From JBDKTH01 sp964558295 (GTDB lineage Bacteria > Planctomycetota > Planctomycetia > Pirellulales > Thermoguttaceae): a DNA stretch of 23,020 nucleotides. The stretch's first letter is position 1; every line of letters begins with the position of its first letter. Shown piece after piece: positions 1-6,843 of this stretch. The notes beneath the pieces were generated by a model, which was given only the letters and a program-made list of their open reading frames with translations, was not told the DNA's origin and did not search any database. The stretch lies in assembly GCA_964558295.1 (NCBI GenBank), contig CAZLDQ010000086.1:1-23020 (forward strand), given 5' to 3'. The translations under genes were made by a program, and so were the position numbers.

Positions 1-11
1 CCCGATAAGAC

Positions 12-40
12 GCCCCCGGGCAACCGCCCGTGGGCTTTTT
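12..40 (+). terminator. Rho-independent terminator of an upstream gene
   Basis: A stem of GCCC, one unpaired C, then CGGGC pairs across the 4-nt loop AACC with GCCCG, one unpaired T, then GGGC. It runs straight into a T tract (36-40). This is a classic intrinsic terminator for plus-strand transcription that enters from the left, and it separates uvrA from whatever lies upstream. Confidence 0.8.
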
Positions 41-194
41 TGGGCTTCCTCAGCCATTCGCTAAGTGGGCCCCGCCCCCCTTCTTCTGCTGGCACGCTGC
101 GCACTCGCTTGGGATCCCCACCACTGGCTTGCCCCGGACCGGTGTGTTAAGATGAGGGTTTGCGCGATAGGTTGGGGAGGTAGTCAAGGAATTT

Positions 195-998
195 ATGGGC
201 GGTCTGCGGCACATTTCACTGCGGGGGGTTTGTGTTCACAACCTCAAGGGAATCGACCTCGACCTCCCACATCGCAAGCTCATCGTGTTTTGTGGCTTGA
301 GCGGCAGTGGCAAAAGCAGCTTGGCTTTGGATACCCTCTACGCCGAAGGACAACGCCGCTATATCGAAAGCTTCTCGGCCTACACCCGGCAGTTCCTCGA
401 CCGGCTCGAAAAGCCGGAGGCCGAACGGATCGACGGCCTTCCGCCTGCGATTGCCGTGACCAGCGGCACAGGGAGCCGTTCCAGTCGATCGACCGTAGGC
501 ACCGCAACCGAAACGGCCGACTATCTCCGCTTGCTCTACGCCAAGATCGGACAGGTCTTCTGTCAAAAGTGCGGCCATGAAGTGCGCCGCGACACTCCCC
601 AAAGCGTTGCCGAACAGCTCCAAAGCCTGCCGGAAGGCACGCGGTATATGATTGCCTTCCCGCTAACAGTCCCCGAAAGCAATGGGATCGCGCAACTGGC
701 CGCCGCGATGGTCGAAGATGGGTTTATTCGCTGGATTCAGGATGGTCGGCTGGTCAACCTGACCGAGCCGAACGCGCTGGCGGCCGACGTGTTCAGCCCG
801 GAGCTGTACGTCGTGATCGACCGCTTGGCCGCCGGAGTCTCGACCGACCAGCGAGTTCGCGATTCCCTGGAAGCGGCGTTCACCAAGGGGCTGGGCCGCT
901 GCTTCGCCTTTGTCGAGGAAAAGGAGACCGTCCGTGGCGAAACCATGAGCCCTCGGCCGGCTTCCCCACCTTCCCCCCGAGGACGTGGATGCGAGTAG
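195..998 (+). CDS. uvrA: UvrA N-terminal segment: first Walker A and UvrB-binding region
   Basis: This 267-residue segment holds the start of the first ATP-binding domain of UvrA. Walker A is GLSGSGKS at about residues 34-41, followed by the family signature around YAEGQRRYIESFSAYTRQFL. The DGLPPAIA segment and a CxxC pair (CQKC) mark the signature/UvrB-binding region. The start ATG at 195 follows GGAGG-type and AAGGA purine tracts within 20 bases, and the protein begins at the typical UvrA N-terminus, so no longer start is needed. The last 15-20 residues, from about RGETMSPRP to the stop, do not look like UvrA; they are rich in Pro, Arg, Ser and Gly and seem to come from an inserted repeat. 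The stop is TAG, and UvrA similarity resumes in the same frame at the very next codons. Confidence 0.85.
   Translation: MGGLRHISLRGVCVHNLKGIDLDLPHRKLIVFCGLSGSGKSSLALDTLYAEGQRRYIESFSAYTRQFLDRLEKPEAERIDGLPPAIAVTSGTGSRSSRSTVGTATETADYLRLLYAKIGQVFCQKCGHEVRRDTPQSVAEQLQSLPEGTRYMIAFPLTVPESNGIAQLAAAMVEDGFIRWIQDGRLVNLTEPNALAADVFSPELYVVIDRLAAGVSTDQRVRDSLEAAFTKGLGRCFAFVEEKETVRGETMSPRPASPPSPRGRGCE
945..998 (+). repeat. Short repeat-derived insertion within uvrA, carrying its own stop
   Basis: Between the UvrA-like FAFVEEKE and IDGRPWRRIGF lies a stretch reading GAGCCCTCGGCCGG, CTTCCCCACCTTCCCCC, CGAGGACGTGGATGCGAG. It encodes a Pro/Ser/Arg/Gly tail (SPRPASPPSPRGRG). This resembles the short dispersed GC-rich elements with CCCTC...CGGCC...CCACCTTC...CGAGG that I associate with planctomycete genomes; that association is from memory and needs a copy search. 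The insertion is a multiple of three, so the frame survives, but it brings TAG at 996-998. Its exact ends cannot be set from one copy. Confidence 0.45.
996..998 (+). other. In-frame TAG 1 in uvrA
   Basis: TAG lies in the UvrA frame between the repeat-like tail (RGRGCE) and the conserved VIDGRPWRRIGFSTRLACEDC region, which follows without any base lost. A GTG comes immediately after it but has no good ribosome-binding site of its own, because the preceding bases are the repeat. Confidence 0.9.
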
Positions 999-2606
999 GT
1001 GATCGACGGCCGACCGTGGCGGCGCATCGGATTCAGCACACGGCTGGCTTGCGAGGACTGCCAAATCGAATATCCCCCGCCTGAGCCCCGGCTCTATAGC
1101 TTCAACAGTCCGCTGGGGGCCTGCCCAGAGTGCGAAGGCTTTGGCAATATCATCGACATCGACATGGACTTGGTGGTCCCCGATCCGAAGAAAACGATTC
1201 GCGAAGGAGCGATCGCCCCATGGAATAGCCCCGCATATGCCCATGAGCAGGAAAGACTGATCGCCCTGGCCGATGACTTCGGGCTGCCGGTCGATGTGCC
1301 GTTCGCCCAGTTAAGCCCAGAGCACTTGAACCTGATCGTCAACGGGATTCCTGAGCGGGACTTCGGCGGGTTGAAGGGCTTTTTTGCCTGGTTGGAACGT
1401 CGCAAGTACAAGATGCATATCCGCGTGTTCTTGAGCCGCTGGCGCAGCTATCGTCCCTGCCCAGCCTGCGGCGGCACGCGATTGCGGCCCGAGGCCCTGG
1501 CTACACGAATTGGCAACCGGAATATCGCCGAAGTGTCGGCCATGAAGATCCGCGACGCGGCCACGTTCTTCCGCACGCTCGAGTTGACCGACTGGCAGCG
1601 TCACGTCGGCCGGATGATGCTCGAACAAGTCGAAGCACGTCTCGGCTATCTGGAAACCGTCGGCCTTGGCTATCTGACGCTCGACCGGACGCTCCGCACG
1701 CTCAGCGGTGGGGAAAGTCGCCGCGTGGCGCTCACTGCGGCCCTCGGCTCCAGCCTGGTCAACATGCTTTATGTGCTCGATGAACCCTCGATTGGTTTGC
1801 ACCCGCGAGATACGAGCCAGTTGTTGAAGGCAATTACAGCGTTGCGTGACCGGGGCAATACGGTCGTGGTCGTAGAACACGAAGAGGTAATGATTCGTGC
1901 CGCCGATCAGGTTGTCGAAATCGGCCCCGGAGCCGGGGAACGAGGCGGCCGGGTGGTGTTCCAAGGGACGCCCAAAGAAATGGAAGCCTCGCCCGACAGC
2001 CTCACCGGCGACTATCTCTCCGGCCGGCGCGGGATCACTACCACCGCTCGCCGTCGAGTCCCAGAGCATGGCTGGATCCGCCTGGCCGGGGCCCGAGGAA
2101 ACAACCTGAAGAACATCACCGTCGAGTTTCCCCTGGGCGTGCTGTGCGTAGTAACCGGTGTGAGCGGTTCCGGCAAAAGCACCCTCGTCGAAGACACGCT
2201 CTATCCGGCCCTCTGTCGCCGCTTGCGCAAGGAGGCACCCAAGCCGCTGGACTGCGACGATGTGTTTGGCGACGGCCAAATCAACGACGTGATCATGGTC
2301 GATCAGAGCCCGATCGGCCGCACCCCGCGTTCCAACCCAGTCACCTATCTGAAGATTTTCGATGAGATCCGCAATGTGTTTGCCGAGACGGTCGAAGCTC
2401 GCACACGAGGGTACACAGCCAGCCACTTCAGCTTCAATGTCGACGGCGGGCGATGCAGTGCGTGCCAAGGCGACGGCTACATCCAGATCGACATGCAGTT
2501 TCTGGCCGACGTGTTCATGAAGTGCAGCCAGTGTCACGGAAATCGCTATCGCGACGAGATCCTCGACGTCACCTACCGAGGTCGCAACATCGCCGAAGTC
2601 CTGTAG
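999..2606 (+). CDS. uvrA: UvrA central segment: zinc modules, first signature/Walker B, second Walker A
   Basis: This 535-codon stretch continues UvrA in the same frame as 195-998. In order it shows the first zinc module (CEDC ... CPEC, with the family block PPEPRLYSFNSPLGACP), the insertion/DNA-binding region with CPACGGTRL, the first ABC signature LSGGESRRVAL, and Walker B VLDEPSIGLHPRDT with the switch His further on (VVVEHEE). It then reaches the second nucleotide-binding domain: ARGNNLKNI, Walker A GVSGSGKST at about 2158-2184, DQSPIGRTPRSNP, and the third Cys module (CSACQGDGY ... CSQCHGNRY). If translated alone it would have to start at GTG 999, for which no ribosome-binding site is evident, so it is better read as part of one UvrA chain. 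It ends at TAG in the middle of the conserved VL-x-MTV motif. Confidence 0.85.
   Translation: MIDGRPWRRIGFSTRLACEDCQIEYPPPEPRLYSFNSPLGACPECEGFGNIIDIDMDLVVPDPKKTIREGAIAPWNSPAYAHEQERLIALADDFGLPVDVPFAQLSPEHLNLIVNGIPERDFGGLKGFFAWLERRKYKMHIRVFLSRWRSYRPCPACGGTRLRPEALATRIGNRNIAEVSAMKIRDAATFFRTLELTDWQRHVGRMMLEQVEARLGYLETVGLGYLTLDRTLRTLSGGESRRVALTAALGSSLVNMLYVLDEPSIGLHPRDTSQLLKAITALRDRGNTVVVVEHEEVMIRAADQVVEIGPGAGERGGRVVFQGTPKEMEASPDSLTGDYLSGRRGITTTARRRVPEHGWIRLAGARGNNLKNITVEFPLGVLCVVTGVSGSGKSTLVEDTLYPALCRRLRKEAPKPLDCDDVFGDGQINDVIMVDQSPIGRTPRSNPVTYLKIFDEIRNVFAETVEARTRGYTASHFSFNVDGGRCSACQGDGYIQIDMQFLADVFMKCSQCHGNRYRDEILDVTYRGRNIAEVL
2604..2606 (+). other. In-frame TAG 2 in uvrA
   Basis: TAG stands between NIAEVL and MTVREAFTFF. 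In UvrA proteins I know, this motif is V-L-(acidic)-M-T, for example VLDMT in E. coli. So the stop replaces one residue of a conserved run and the flanks are intact. No single-base change links the usual Asp codons to TAG; Glu (GAG) or Gln (CAG) would need only one. Confidence 0.9.
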
Positions 2607-3116
2607 ATGACCGTGCGAGAAGCCTTCACCTTCTTCCGCGGCCAAGCAAAGGTGCAAGCCCGACTCAAACGGCTGATCGACGTGGGCCTCGACTACATCC
2701 GCCTGGGGCAGCCGGCCAACACGCTCTCCGGCGGCGAAGCCCAACGCTTGAAGCTGGCCGGTTACATGTCCACGGCCAAACGCGGCCGGAGCCTGTTCAT
2801 CCTCGATGAGCCCACCACCGGCCTCCACTTTTCCGACATCGTGCAACTTTTGGACTGCTTCGACGCCCTCCTGGCCGTGGGCCACTCGCTGATTGTCGTC
2901 GAACACAATCTCCAGATGATCAAAGCGGCCGACTACATCATCGACCTCGGCCCCGGCGCTGCCGACGAAGGCGGCCAGGTCGTGGCCAAAGGAACGCCGG
3001 AGATGATCGTGAATAATCCGGCGTCGGTAACCGGACGATTTTTGGCCGAGGTGCTGAAGGCCGAAGAAATGTCGAATGACGAAAGGACAAATGACGAAGG
3101 AATGACGACGCCCTAA
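2607..3116 (+). CDS. uvrA: UvrA C-terminal segment: second signature and Walker B
   Basis: The 169-residue segment completes the second ATP-binding domain: DYIRLGQPANTLSGGEAQRLKLA carries the signature, LFILDEPTTGLHFSDI is Walker B, VVEHN has the switch His, and ADYIIDLGPGAADEGG is the usual UvrA closing block. Family similarity ends near FLAEVLK. The remaining tail (EEMSNDERTNDEGMTTP) is encoded by the left arm of the repeat at 3066-3215, so the native C-terminus has been extended by repeat DNA. ATG 2607 is an in-frame codon just after the TAG, and no purine-rich site precedes it. The final stop is TAA. Confidence 0.85.
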   Translation: MTVREAFTFFRGQAKVQARLKRLIDVGLDYIRLGQPANTLSGGEAQRLKLAGYMSTAKRGRSLFILDEPTTGLHFSDIVQLLDCFDALLAVGHSLIVVEHNLQMIKAADYIIDLGPGAADEGGQVVAKGTPEMIVNNPASVTGRFLAEVLKAEEMSNDERTNDEGMTTP

Positions 3117-3215
3117 ACTGGTTTTGTGGCCGATTTCGAGCACAAGCGTTCATCCTTCGTGCTTCGTCATTCGGGCTTCCTTCGTCATTTGATCATTCGA
3201 CATTCGTCATTTCCC
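3066..3215. repeat. Imperfect inverted repeat built from AATGACGAA / TTCGTCATT units
   Basis: The left arm (3066-3108) has AATGACGAA at 3075-3083 and 3090-3098 plus a partial copy at 3101. The right arm has TTCGTCATT at 3163-3171, 3181-3189 and 3203-3211. TGTCGAATGA ... CAAATGACGAAGGAA on the left pairs with the reverse complement near 3177-3206, with an 8-base insertion on the left. The transcript could fold into a long hairpin that ends uvrA transcription or protects its 3' end. The left arm is also translated as the end of UvrA. The tandem units are typical of dispersed repeats rather than a simple terminator; there is no T tract. Confidence 0.7.
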
Positions 3216-3236
3216 ACCGTAACGTCGGGATACGCT

Positions 3237-4274
3237 ATGAACTCACCCAACAACCTCGATCGTTATGTCCGCCAGATACGTTACGCCCCCTTGGGCGAAA
3301 ACGGCCAGCGACGCCTAACCCAAGGCCGGGCCCTCGTCTGCGGCTGCGGGGCGTTGGGCAGCATGCTGGCCAGTTTGCTCGTGCGAGCGGGAGTGGGGCT
3401 GGTGCGGATCGTGGATCGGGATTTCGTGGAAACAAACAATCTACAGCGGCAGTTGTTGTTCGACGAAGCGGATGTGGCCGCCCAATTGCCCAAGGCAATC
3501 GCCGCTGCTCAGAAACTCCGAATGGCCAACTCGCAAGTGACGATCGAGCCGATCGTGGCCGACATCCATCCCACGAATATCGAGTCGTTCTGTGACGGGA
3601 TCGATGTGATCCTCGACGGTACGGACAACTTCGAGACGCGATTTCTCATCAACGACGTCGCCGTACATCGCGGCATCCCTTGGGTCTACGGCGGCTGCCT
3701 GGGCGCCGAAGGGCGAACGATGACGATTCTGCCCAGGGAGACGCCGTGCCTGCGGTGTCTGATGCAGGATTGCCCAGCGCCGGGCACCATGCCCACCTGC
3801 GATATGGCCGGAATCCTCGGCCCGATTGTCAGCCTGATCGCATCGATCCAAGCCCTGGAGGCCCTCAAGATCCTCAGCGGCCGGCGCGACGCCATCTCAC
3901 GGAGCTTGACGGTCGTGGATCTCTGGGACAACCAACTGCGATCGGTCCATGTCGCTAATCTGCGAGATCAGGTCGATTGCCCGACCTGCAAACGGAGCGA
4001 GTATCCCTGGCTCTTCCGCCAGGCGGGAAGCCAGTCAGCCGTCCTCTGCGGCCGAAATGCCGTCCAACTGACGTATCCCAACGTGAGCCTGGATCTCGAA
4101 ACGCTGGCCGAGCGGTTGGCAAACGTCGGCCAAGTCTCCCGCAATCCGTTCCTGCTGCGACTCAAGGTCGATGCCTACGAACTAACCGTCTTTCCCGATG
4201 GCCGAGCAATCATTAGCGGGACAAACGATGTGTCCACCGCGCGAACGCTCTACGCGAAGTATATCGGCCATTAG
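3237..4274 (+). CDS. ThiF/MoeB-family E1-like adenylyltransferase
   Basis: The protein has 345 residues. Such enzymes adenylate the C-terminal Gly-Gly of a small sulfur carrier (ThiS or MoaD) for thiamine or molybdopterin synthesis. Visible marks are the nucleotide loop G36-C-G-A-L-G41, the DRDFVETNNLQRQ block that binds ATP, the DGTDNFETRFLIND block, zinc-type Cys pairs C171/C174 and C248/C251, and Cys188 in PTCDMAG at the usual acceptor-Cys position. A C-terminal extension of about 80 residues follows the second Cys pair and ends in LYAKYIG. ATG 3237 was chosen because the protein begins there with the family start (LDRYVRQIRY); the longer frame back to 3126 runs through repeat DNA. No strong ribosome-binding site is seen. 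The stop is TAG, and reading past it gives no family-like sequence, so it is probably a true stop. No carrier gene lies nearby, so thiamine and molybdopterin roles cannot be separated. Confidence 0.88.
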   Translation: MNSPNNLDRYVRQIRYAPLGENGQRRLTQGRALVCGCGALGSMLASLLVRAGVGLVRIVDRDFVETNNLQRQLLFDEADVAAQLPKAIAAAQKLRMANSQVTIEPIVADIHPTNIESFCDGIDVILDGTDNFETRFLINDVAVHRGIPWVYGGCLGAEGRTMTILPRETPCLRCLMQDCPAPGTMPTCDMAGILGPIVSLIASIQALEALKILSGRRDAISRSLTVVDLWDNQLRSVHVANLRDQVDCPTCKRSEYPWLFRQAGSQSAVLCGRNAVQLTYPNVSLDLETLAERLANVGQVSRNPFLLRLKVDAYELTVFPDGRAIISGTNDVSTARTLYAKYIGH

Positions 4275-4412
4275 CGGCTGAACACGAAAACGTCGCCGCA
4301 AAGCAGCCATAACGAGGGAGTCTCGCTAGAGATGGCTCTGCCCCCTAGATTGCCATGCACCAGGAGGGAAAAACGACGAAATGCACCTCCCACGCATCCC
4401 CTTCGGCTGCGG

Positions 4413-4652
4413 TCATCTCTTCGGAAATTCCGGTGCGTTCCTACGCCAAGGATGAAACTTAATGCAGTACACGGCACCCACTACGGTCAATAGGATGCCC
4501 CACCAGACGTCGGCATGATACTCGAACAAAGCCACCTTGTGTTCCGGGGGAACGACCCACAAGTAGAGGCCGGAGCAGAAAATTATAAGACCGTAGACCA
4601 GCAGGAGCGCGCCGACGAAGAACCAAATCGGTACCCGATGTTCTGAATCCAT
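4413..4652 (-). CDS. Small two-helix membrane protein downstream of the symporter
   Basis: This 79-residue protein starts MDSEHRVPIWFFVGALLL. It has two hydrophobic segments, about residues 9-31 (IWFFVGALLLVYGLIIFCSGLYLW) and 48-63 (WWGILLTVVGAVYCI). They are joined by a loop with charged residues, and the C-terminus is basic (HPWRRN). Its ATG lies 10 bases past the TAA of the symporter on the same strand, so the two are almost certainly one transcript. Small membrane partners beside SSS symporters are common, so a subunit or stabiliser role is inferred only from position. I do not recognise a named family. Confidence 0.75.
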   Translation of the reverse strand: MDSEHRVPIWFFVGALLLVYGLIIFCSGLYLWVVPPEHKVALFEYHADVWWGILLTVVGAVYCIKFHPWRRNAPEFPKR

Positions 4653-4662
4653 GGTTCGCACC

Positions 4663-6021
4663 TTACCAGAAGTAGATGTTGATTGCCACCAGCGCCACCC
4701 CGACCACGGCTGCCCAGAGGTACGGGTGCTCATACCAGGGGCACGGCCCCTCGTCCGGCAGCGGCGTGAGCCCCATCACCAGGTTCTTCAATTCCGCATC
4801 GGGCTTCGGGCGAGTAACAAGACTGACGCCAACAACCACGACAACGCAAGTGATCCAGGTCCAAAAACCACTGTACATGTTGATGGCCATCGGCTTGGCC
4901 TTTTCCGAACGAGCAATGTACTTGGCATGGCTCGCATTGAACTCGGCCGGGTTGAAGTACTGAGTCACATCGGTGGCCGTAACCTTAACGCCCGGTTTCA
5001 ATACGACGGGTACGCCGTCGACCCCGAACTTGTCTTTCTTCCCCGTCCCTGCCAGAACAACCTCCGGAGCCAGTACACGAACACTGACGGACGTGTTGTG
5101 GTCCATTGTTGTCGCGGCCAGCAATACCTCACTCCCCTCGATCACCAAATCGCCAGACACAACCGGAGCTTTCCCCGGCACAGTCGAAATCGCAACATTG
5201 GTGGTCGTGATAGCGCCACTTTCAACGATCACCTTAGCAATCTTCTCCGTCCCTTCGTGATTGGTCTTCTCAACGCTCACCACGGCATCTTTGCCGAGAA
5301 CGATCTTCGGTTGCGGCCGGTAACCATCGGGGAAGGTATGGACATATCCCCACATGGCCACCGAAAGGAGAATGGCCGTGAGGAACCCCCAAAAACCACC
5401 CGCCGGAGTAGCCCGCTTCCAAAGCATGCCGACGATCACCACCCCAAACAACGGAACGATAAAGAAAAAAATGAGCACCTGGAGGAACTCCAGGATGTTG
5501 GAAAACAGGAAGAGGAGATAAGCCGTACCGATCGACGCGAGCACCCCCAAAAGCGACGCCCAACGCCCCATGGTCAGGTAGTGATGGTCGCTGGCGTTAC
5601 GGTTGAGCAGCGGCTTGTAGACGTCATAGGTCCAGACCGTGGCAAACGCACTCACGTTGCCAGCCATCCCCGACATGAAACCGGCGATCATCGCCGTCAC
5701 CCCAAGGCCAAGCAGGCCTGGGCCGAGGTACTGACCCATCAGCAGCGGAAGAACGTCGTTGAAGGTCTTATGGGTGATATTGGCCCGGGCATCGCTTTCC
5801 GCCACCAACACCAGCGGAGAGCCATCGGAGTTGGTCAGCACGGCCAAGCCCAAAAGACCAGGAATGGTCACAATCAGAGGCACACACATCTTGAGCACAG
5901 CGCCGATGATCGTCCCGTTCTGCGCCGCACGAAGGTTCTTGGCCACGATCACACGTTGCACCTGGAGGAAGTCGGTACACCAGTAACCGAAACTCACGGT
6001 CAGCCCCAAGCCAAAGACCAT
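4663..6021 (-). CDS. Symporter C-terminal segment with soluble beta-rich insertion
   Basis: This 452-residue part has the second half of the transporter: FGYWCTDFLQVQRVIVAKN, GLLGLGVTAMIAGFMSGMAG and NVSAFATVWTYDVYKP are hallmark SSS blocks. Next come helices around WASLLGVLASIGTAYLLFLF, VLIFFFIVPLFGVVIVGML and WGFLTAILLSVAMW. About 120 residues without membrane character follow (from PDGYRPQPK to QYFNPAEF, roughly 4955-5325), rich in Val, Thr and Gly and likely beta-structured. The chain then returns to two membrane helices (WTWITCVVVVVGVSLV and LWAAVVGVALVAINIYFW). Read alone it would start at ATG 6021, which has no ribosome-binding site, so it is best taken as the continuation of 6028-6843. 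Confidence 0.85.
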   Translation of the reverse strand: MVFGLGLTVSFGYWCTDFLQVQRVIVAKNLRAAQNGTIIGAVLKMCVPLIVTIPGLLGLAVLTNSDGSPLVLVAESDARANITHKTFNDVLPLLMGQYLGPGLLGLGVTAMIAGFMSGMAGNVSAFATVWTYDVYKPLLNRNASDHHYLTMGRWASLLGVLASIGTAYLLFLFSNILEFLQVLIFFFIVPLFGVVIVGMLWKRATPAGGFWGFLTAILLSVAMWGYVHTFPDGYRPQPKIVLGKDAVVSVEKTNHEGTEKIAKVIVESGAITTTNVAISTVPGKAPVVSGDLVIEGSEVLLAATTMDHNTSVSVRVLAPEVVLAGTGKKDKFGVDGVPVVLKPGVKVTATDVTQYFNPAEFNASHAKYIARSEKAKPMAINMYSGFWTWITCVVVVVGVSLVTRPKPDAELKNLVMGLTPLPDEGPCPWYEHPYLWAAVVGVALVAINIYFW

Positions 6022-6027
6022 CCCGTA

Positions 6028-6030
6028 CTA
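6028..6030 (-). other. In-frame TAG in the symporter at a position normally Trp
   Basis: The context is GID-stop-YGMVFGLGLTVSFGYW. SSS symporters of this subgroup that I know read D-W-F/Y-G-hydrophobic here. A single G to A change (TGG to TAG) explains the stop. The codon after it is TAC, then GGG, then ATG at 6021, in the same frame. Confidence 0.85.
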
Positions 6031-6843
6031 GTCAATTCCCTTTGGATTGGTGTCGAAGGAACCGAGGTTGCGCCAAAGGTTGGTGAAATAGGCGTTCTGA
6101 ACCGTAGGATGGATGACCTTCACGTTTTCCTGGATCGCAGCCATCATCTTGCCCCAACCGCCGACATGGATGATGCCGAGAATGGGGATCAACAACGAAC
6201 CGAACCAGATGAGGAAGAACTGCAGGACCTCGTTGAACACCGCGGACATCAGCCCGCCAAGGGTCACATAGATGGCTACGGTCAAGGAGGCAACCCAGAT
6301 GCTGATCGTCATGTTCCAACCGAGCAGCAGATGGAGGATTTTCGCCATGGCAAACATACTGGCGCCGCTGACCATGATCGTCAGAAAGGCAAACGAGATC
6401 CCGGCCAGAGCCCGACTCCCTTCGCCGTAGCGAAGTTGCAAGTAGCCGGGAACTGAGTGGGTCCGGCAAATATAGTAGAACGGCATCATGACGATGGCCA
6501 AGAAAAGAATTGCAGGGATTGCACCGATGAAGTAGGCATGAGCCCCAAGCATTCCGTATTGGTAAGCCATGGCCGACCAGCCCATCGTCTCCAACGAGCT
6601 TAGGTTGGCCGAGATAAAACTCAGCCCGGCAATCCAGGCGGTCATCTTGCGCCCGGCCATGAAGAAGTCATCCCCCGTGCTGGCTTGCTCCTTCAAATAG
6701 ACGCCGATCAAGATCACCACGACGAAATAGATGGCAATGATCAGGTAGTCCACCACCGTCAACGTGAGCATCGCCTTTTCAGTGGCCCCTGCGCCGGCAG
6801 CCGAGGCCACGAGAGCTGTGCATACCTGAAGCGAGTTGATCAT
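6028..6843 (-). CDS. Symporter N-terminal segment (helices 1 to about 6)
   Basis: This 271-residue part carries the first half of the transporter core. The motif GDDFFMAGRKMTAWIAGLS is the typical SSS block after the first helix, and it is followed by FISANLSSLETMGWSAMAYQYG with the sodium-site region. Further hydrophobic segments follow near AIPAILFLAIVMMPFYYI, AGISFAFLTIMVSGASMF, the IWVASLTVAIYVTLGGLMSAV block and FFLIWFGSLLIPILGIIHVGGW. A short N-terminal stretch (MINSLQVCTALVASAAGAGA) precedes the first helix and could be a signal-like extension; Met25 is an alternative start. It ends at TAG, just before the conserved block around FGYWCTDFLQVQR. Confidence 0.85.
   Translation of the reverse strand: MINSLQVCTALVASAAGAGATEKAMLTLTVVDYLIIAIYFVVVILIGVYLKEQASTGDDFFMAGRKMTAWIAGLSFISANLSSLETMGWSAMAYQYGMLGAHAYFIGAIPAILFLAIVMMPFYYICRTHSVPGYLQLRYGEGSRALAGISFAFLTIMVSGASMFAMAKILHLLLGWNMTISIWVASLTVAIYVTLGGLMSAVFNEVLQFFLIWFGSLLIPILGIIHVGGWGKMMAAIQENVKVIHPTVQNAYFTNLWRNLGSFDTNPKGID

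Larger units (their letters stand above)
195..3116 (+). pseudogene. uvrA: uvrA, full-length excinuclease ABC subunit A with two in-frame TAG codons (broken or recoded)
   Basis: UvrA is the DNA-damage-recognition ATPase of nucleotide excision repair; it works as a dimer that loads UvrB. One frame runs from ATG 195 to TAA 3114-3116, 974 codons. This is close to the usual UvrA length of about 940-970 residues. All UvrA landmarks occur in order: two Walker A, two LSGGE signatures, two Walker B and three CxxC zinc modules. The frame is stopped by TAG at 996-998 and TAG at 2604-2606, yet no frameshift or deletion accompanies either. A gene caller would split it into three products (195-998, 999-2606, 2607-3116), none of which could act alone as UvrA. 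Either this is a recent pseudogene, or the TAGs are read through, or they are sequence errors. The conservation downstream of both stops argues against old decay. Confidence 0.85.
4663..6843 (-). pseudogene. SSS-family sodium/solute symporter with one in-frame TAG (broken or recoded)
   Basis: A single frame of 727 codons runs from ATG 6843 to TAA 4663. Only TAG at 6030-6028 interrupts it, in NPKGID-stop-YGMVFGLGL. The two parts together make a complete symporter of the SSS (SLC5-like) family, larger than usual because of a soluble insertion near the C-terminal end. ATG 6843 has GGAG six bases upstream. The substrate is unknown; the family includes sugar, amino acid and organic acid carriers. 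It is probably co-transcribed with the small membrane protein at 4413-4652. No frameshift is present, so the gene is either newly dead, read through, or misread at one base. Confidence 0.85.

Noticed and set aside
945..998. The uvrA insertion and the GlcD-GlcE linker as copies of one repeat
   Set aside because: Both are GC-rich and encode Pro/Ser/Gly/Arg, but I could not align the two DNA sequences convincingly.
1311..3143. Long minus-strand frame opposite uvrA
   Set aside because: It shows no recognisable motif and mirrors UvrA codon periodicity.
3126..3236. Longer N-terminus of the ThiF/MoeB-like protein starting at 3126
   Set aside because: The extra residues are translated TTCGTCATT repeat DNA, and family similarity starts right after ATG 3237.
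4651..6456. Long plus-strand frame of about 600 codons opposite the symporter
   Set aside because: Rich in His, Arg, Gln and Asp, with no domain; it is the antisense of a clear transporter gene.
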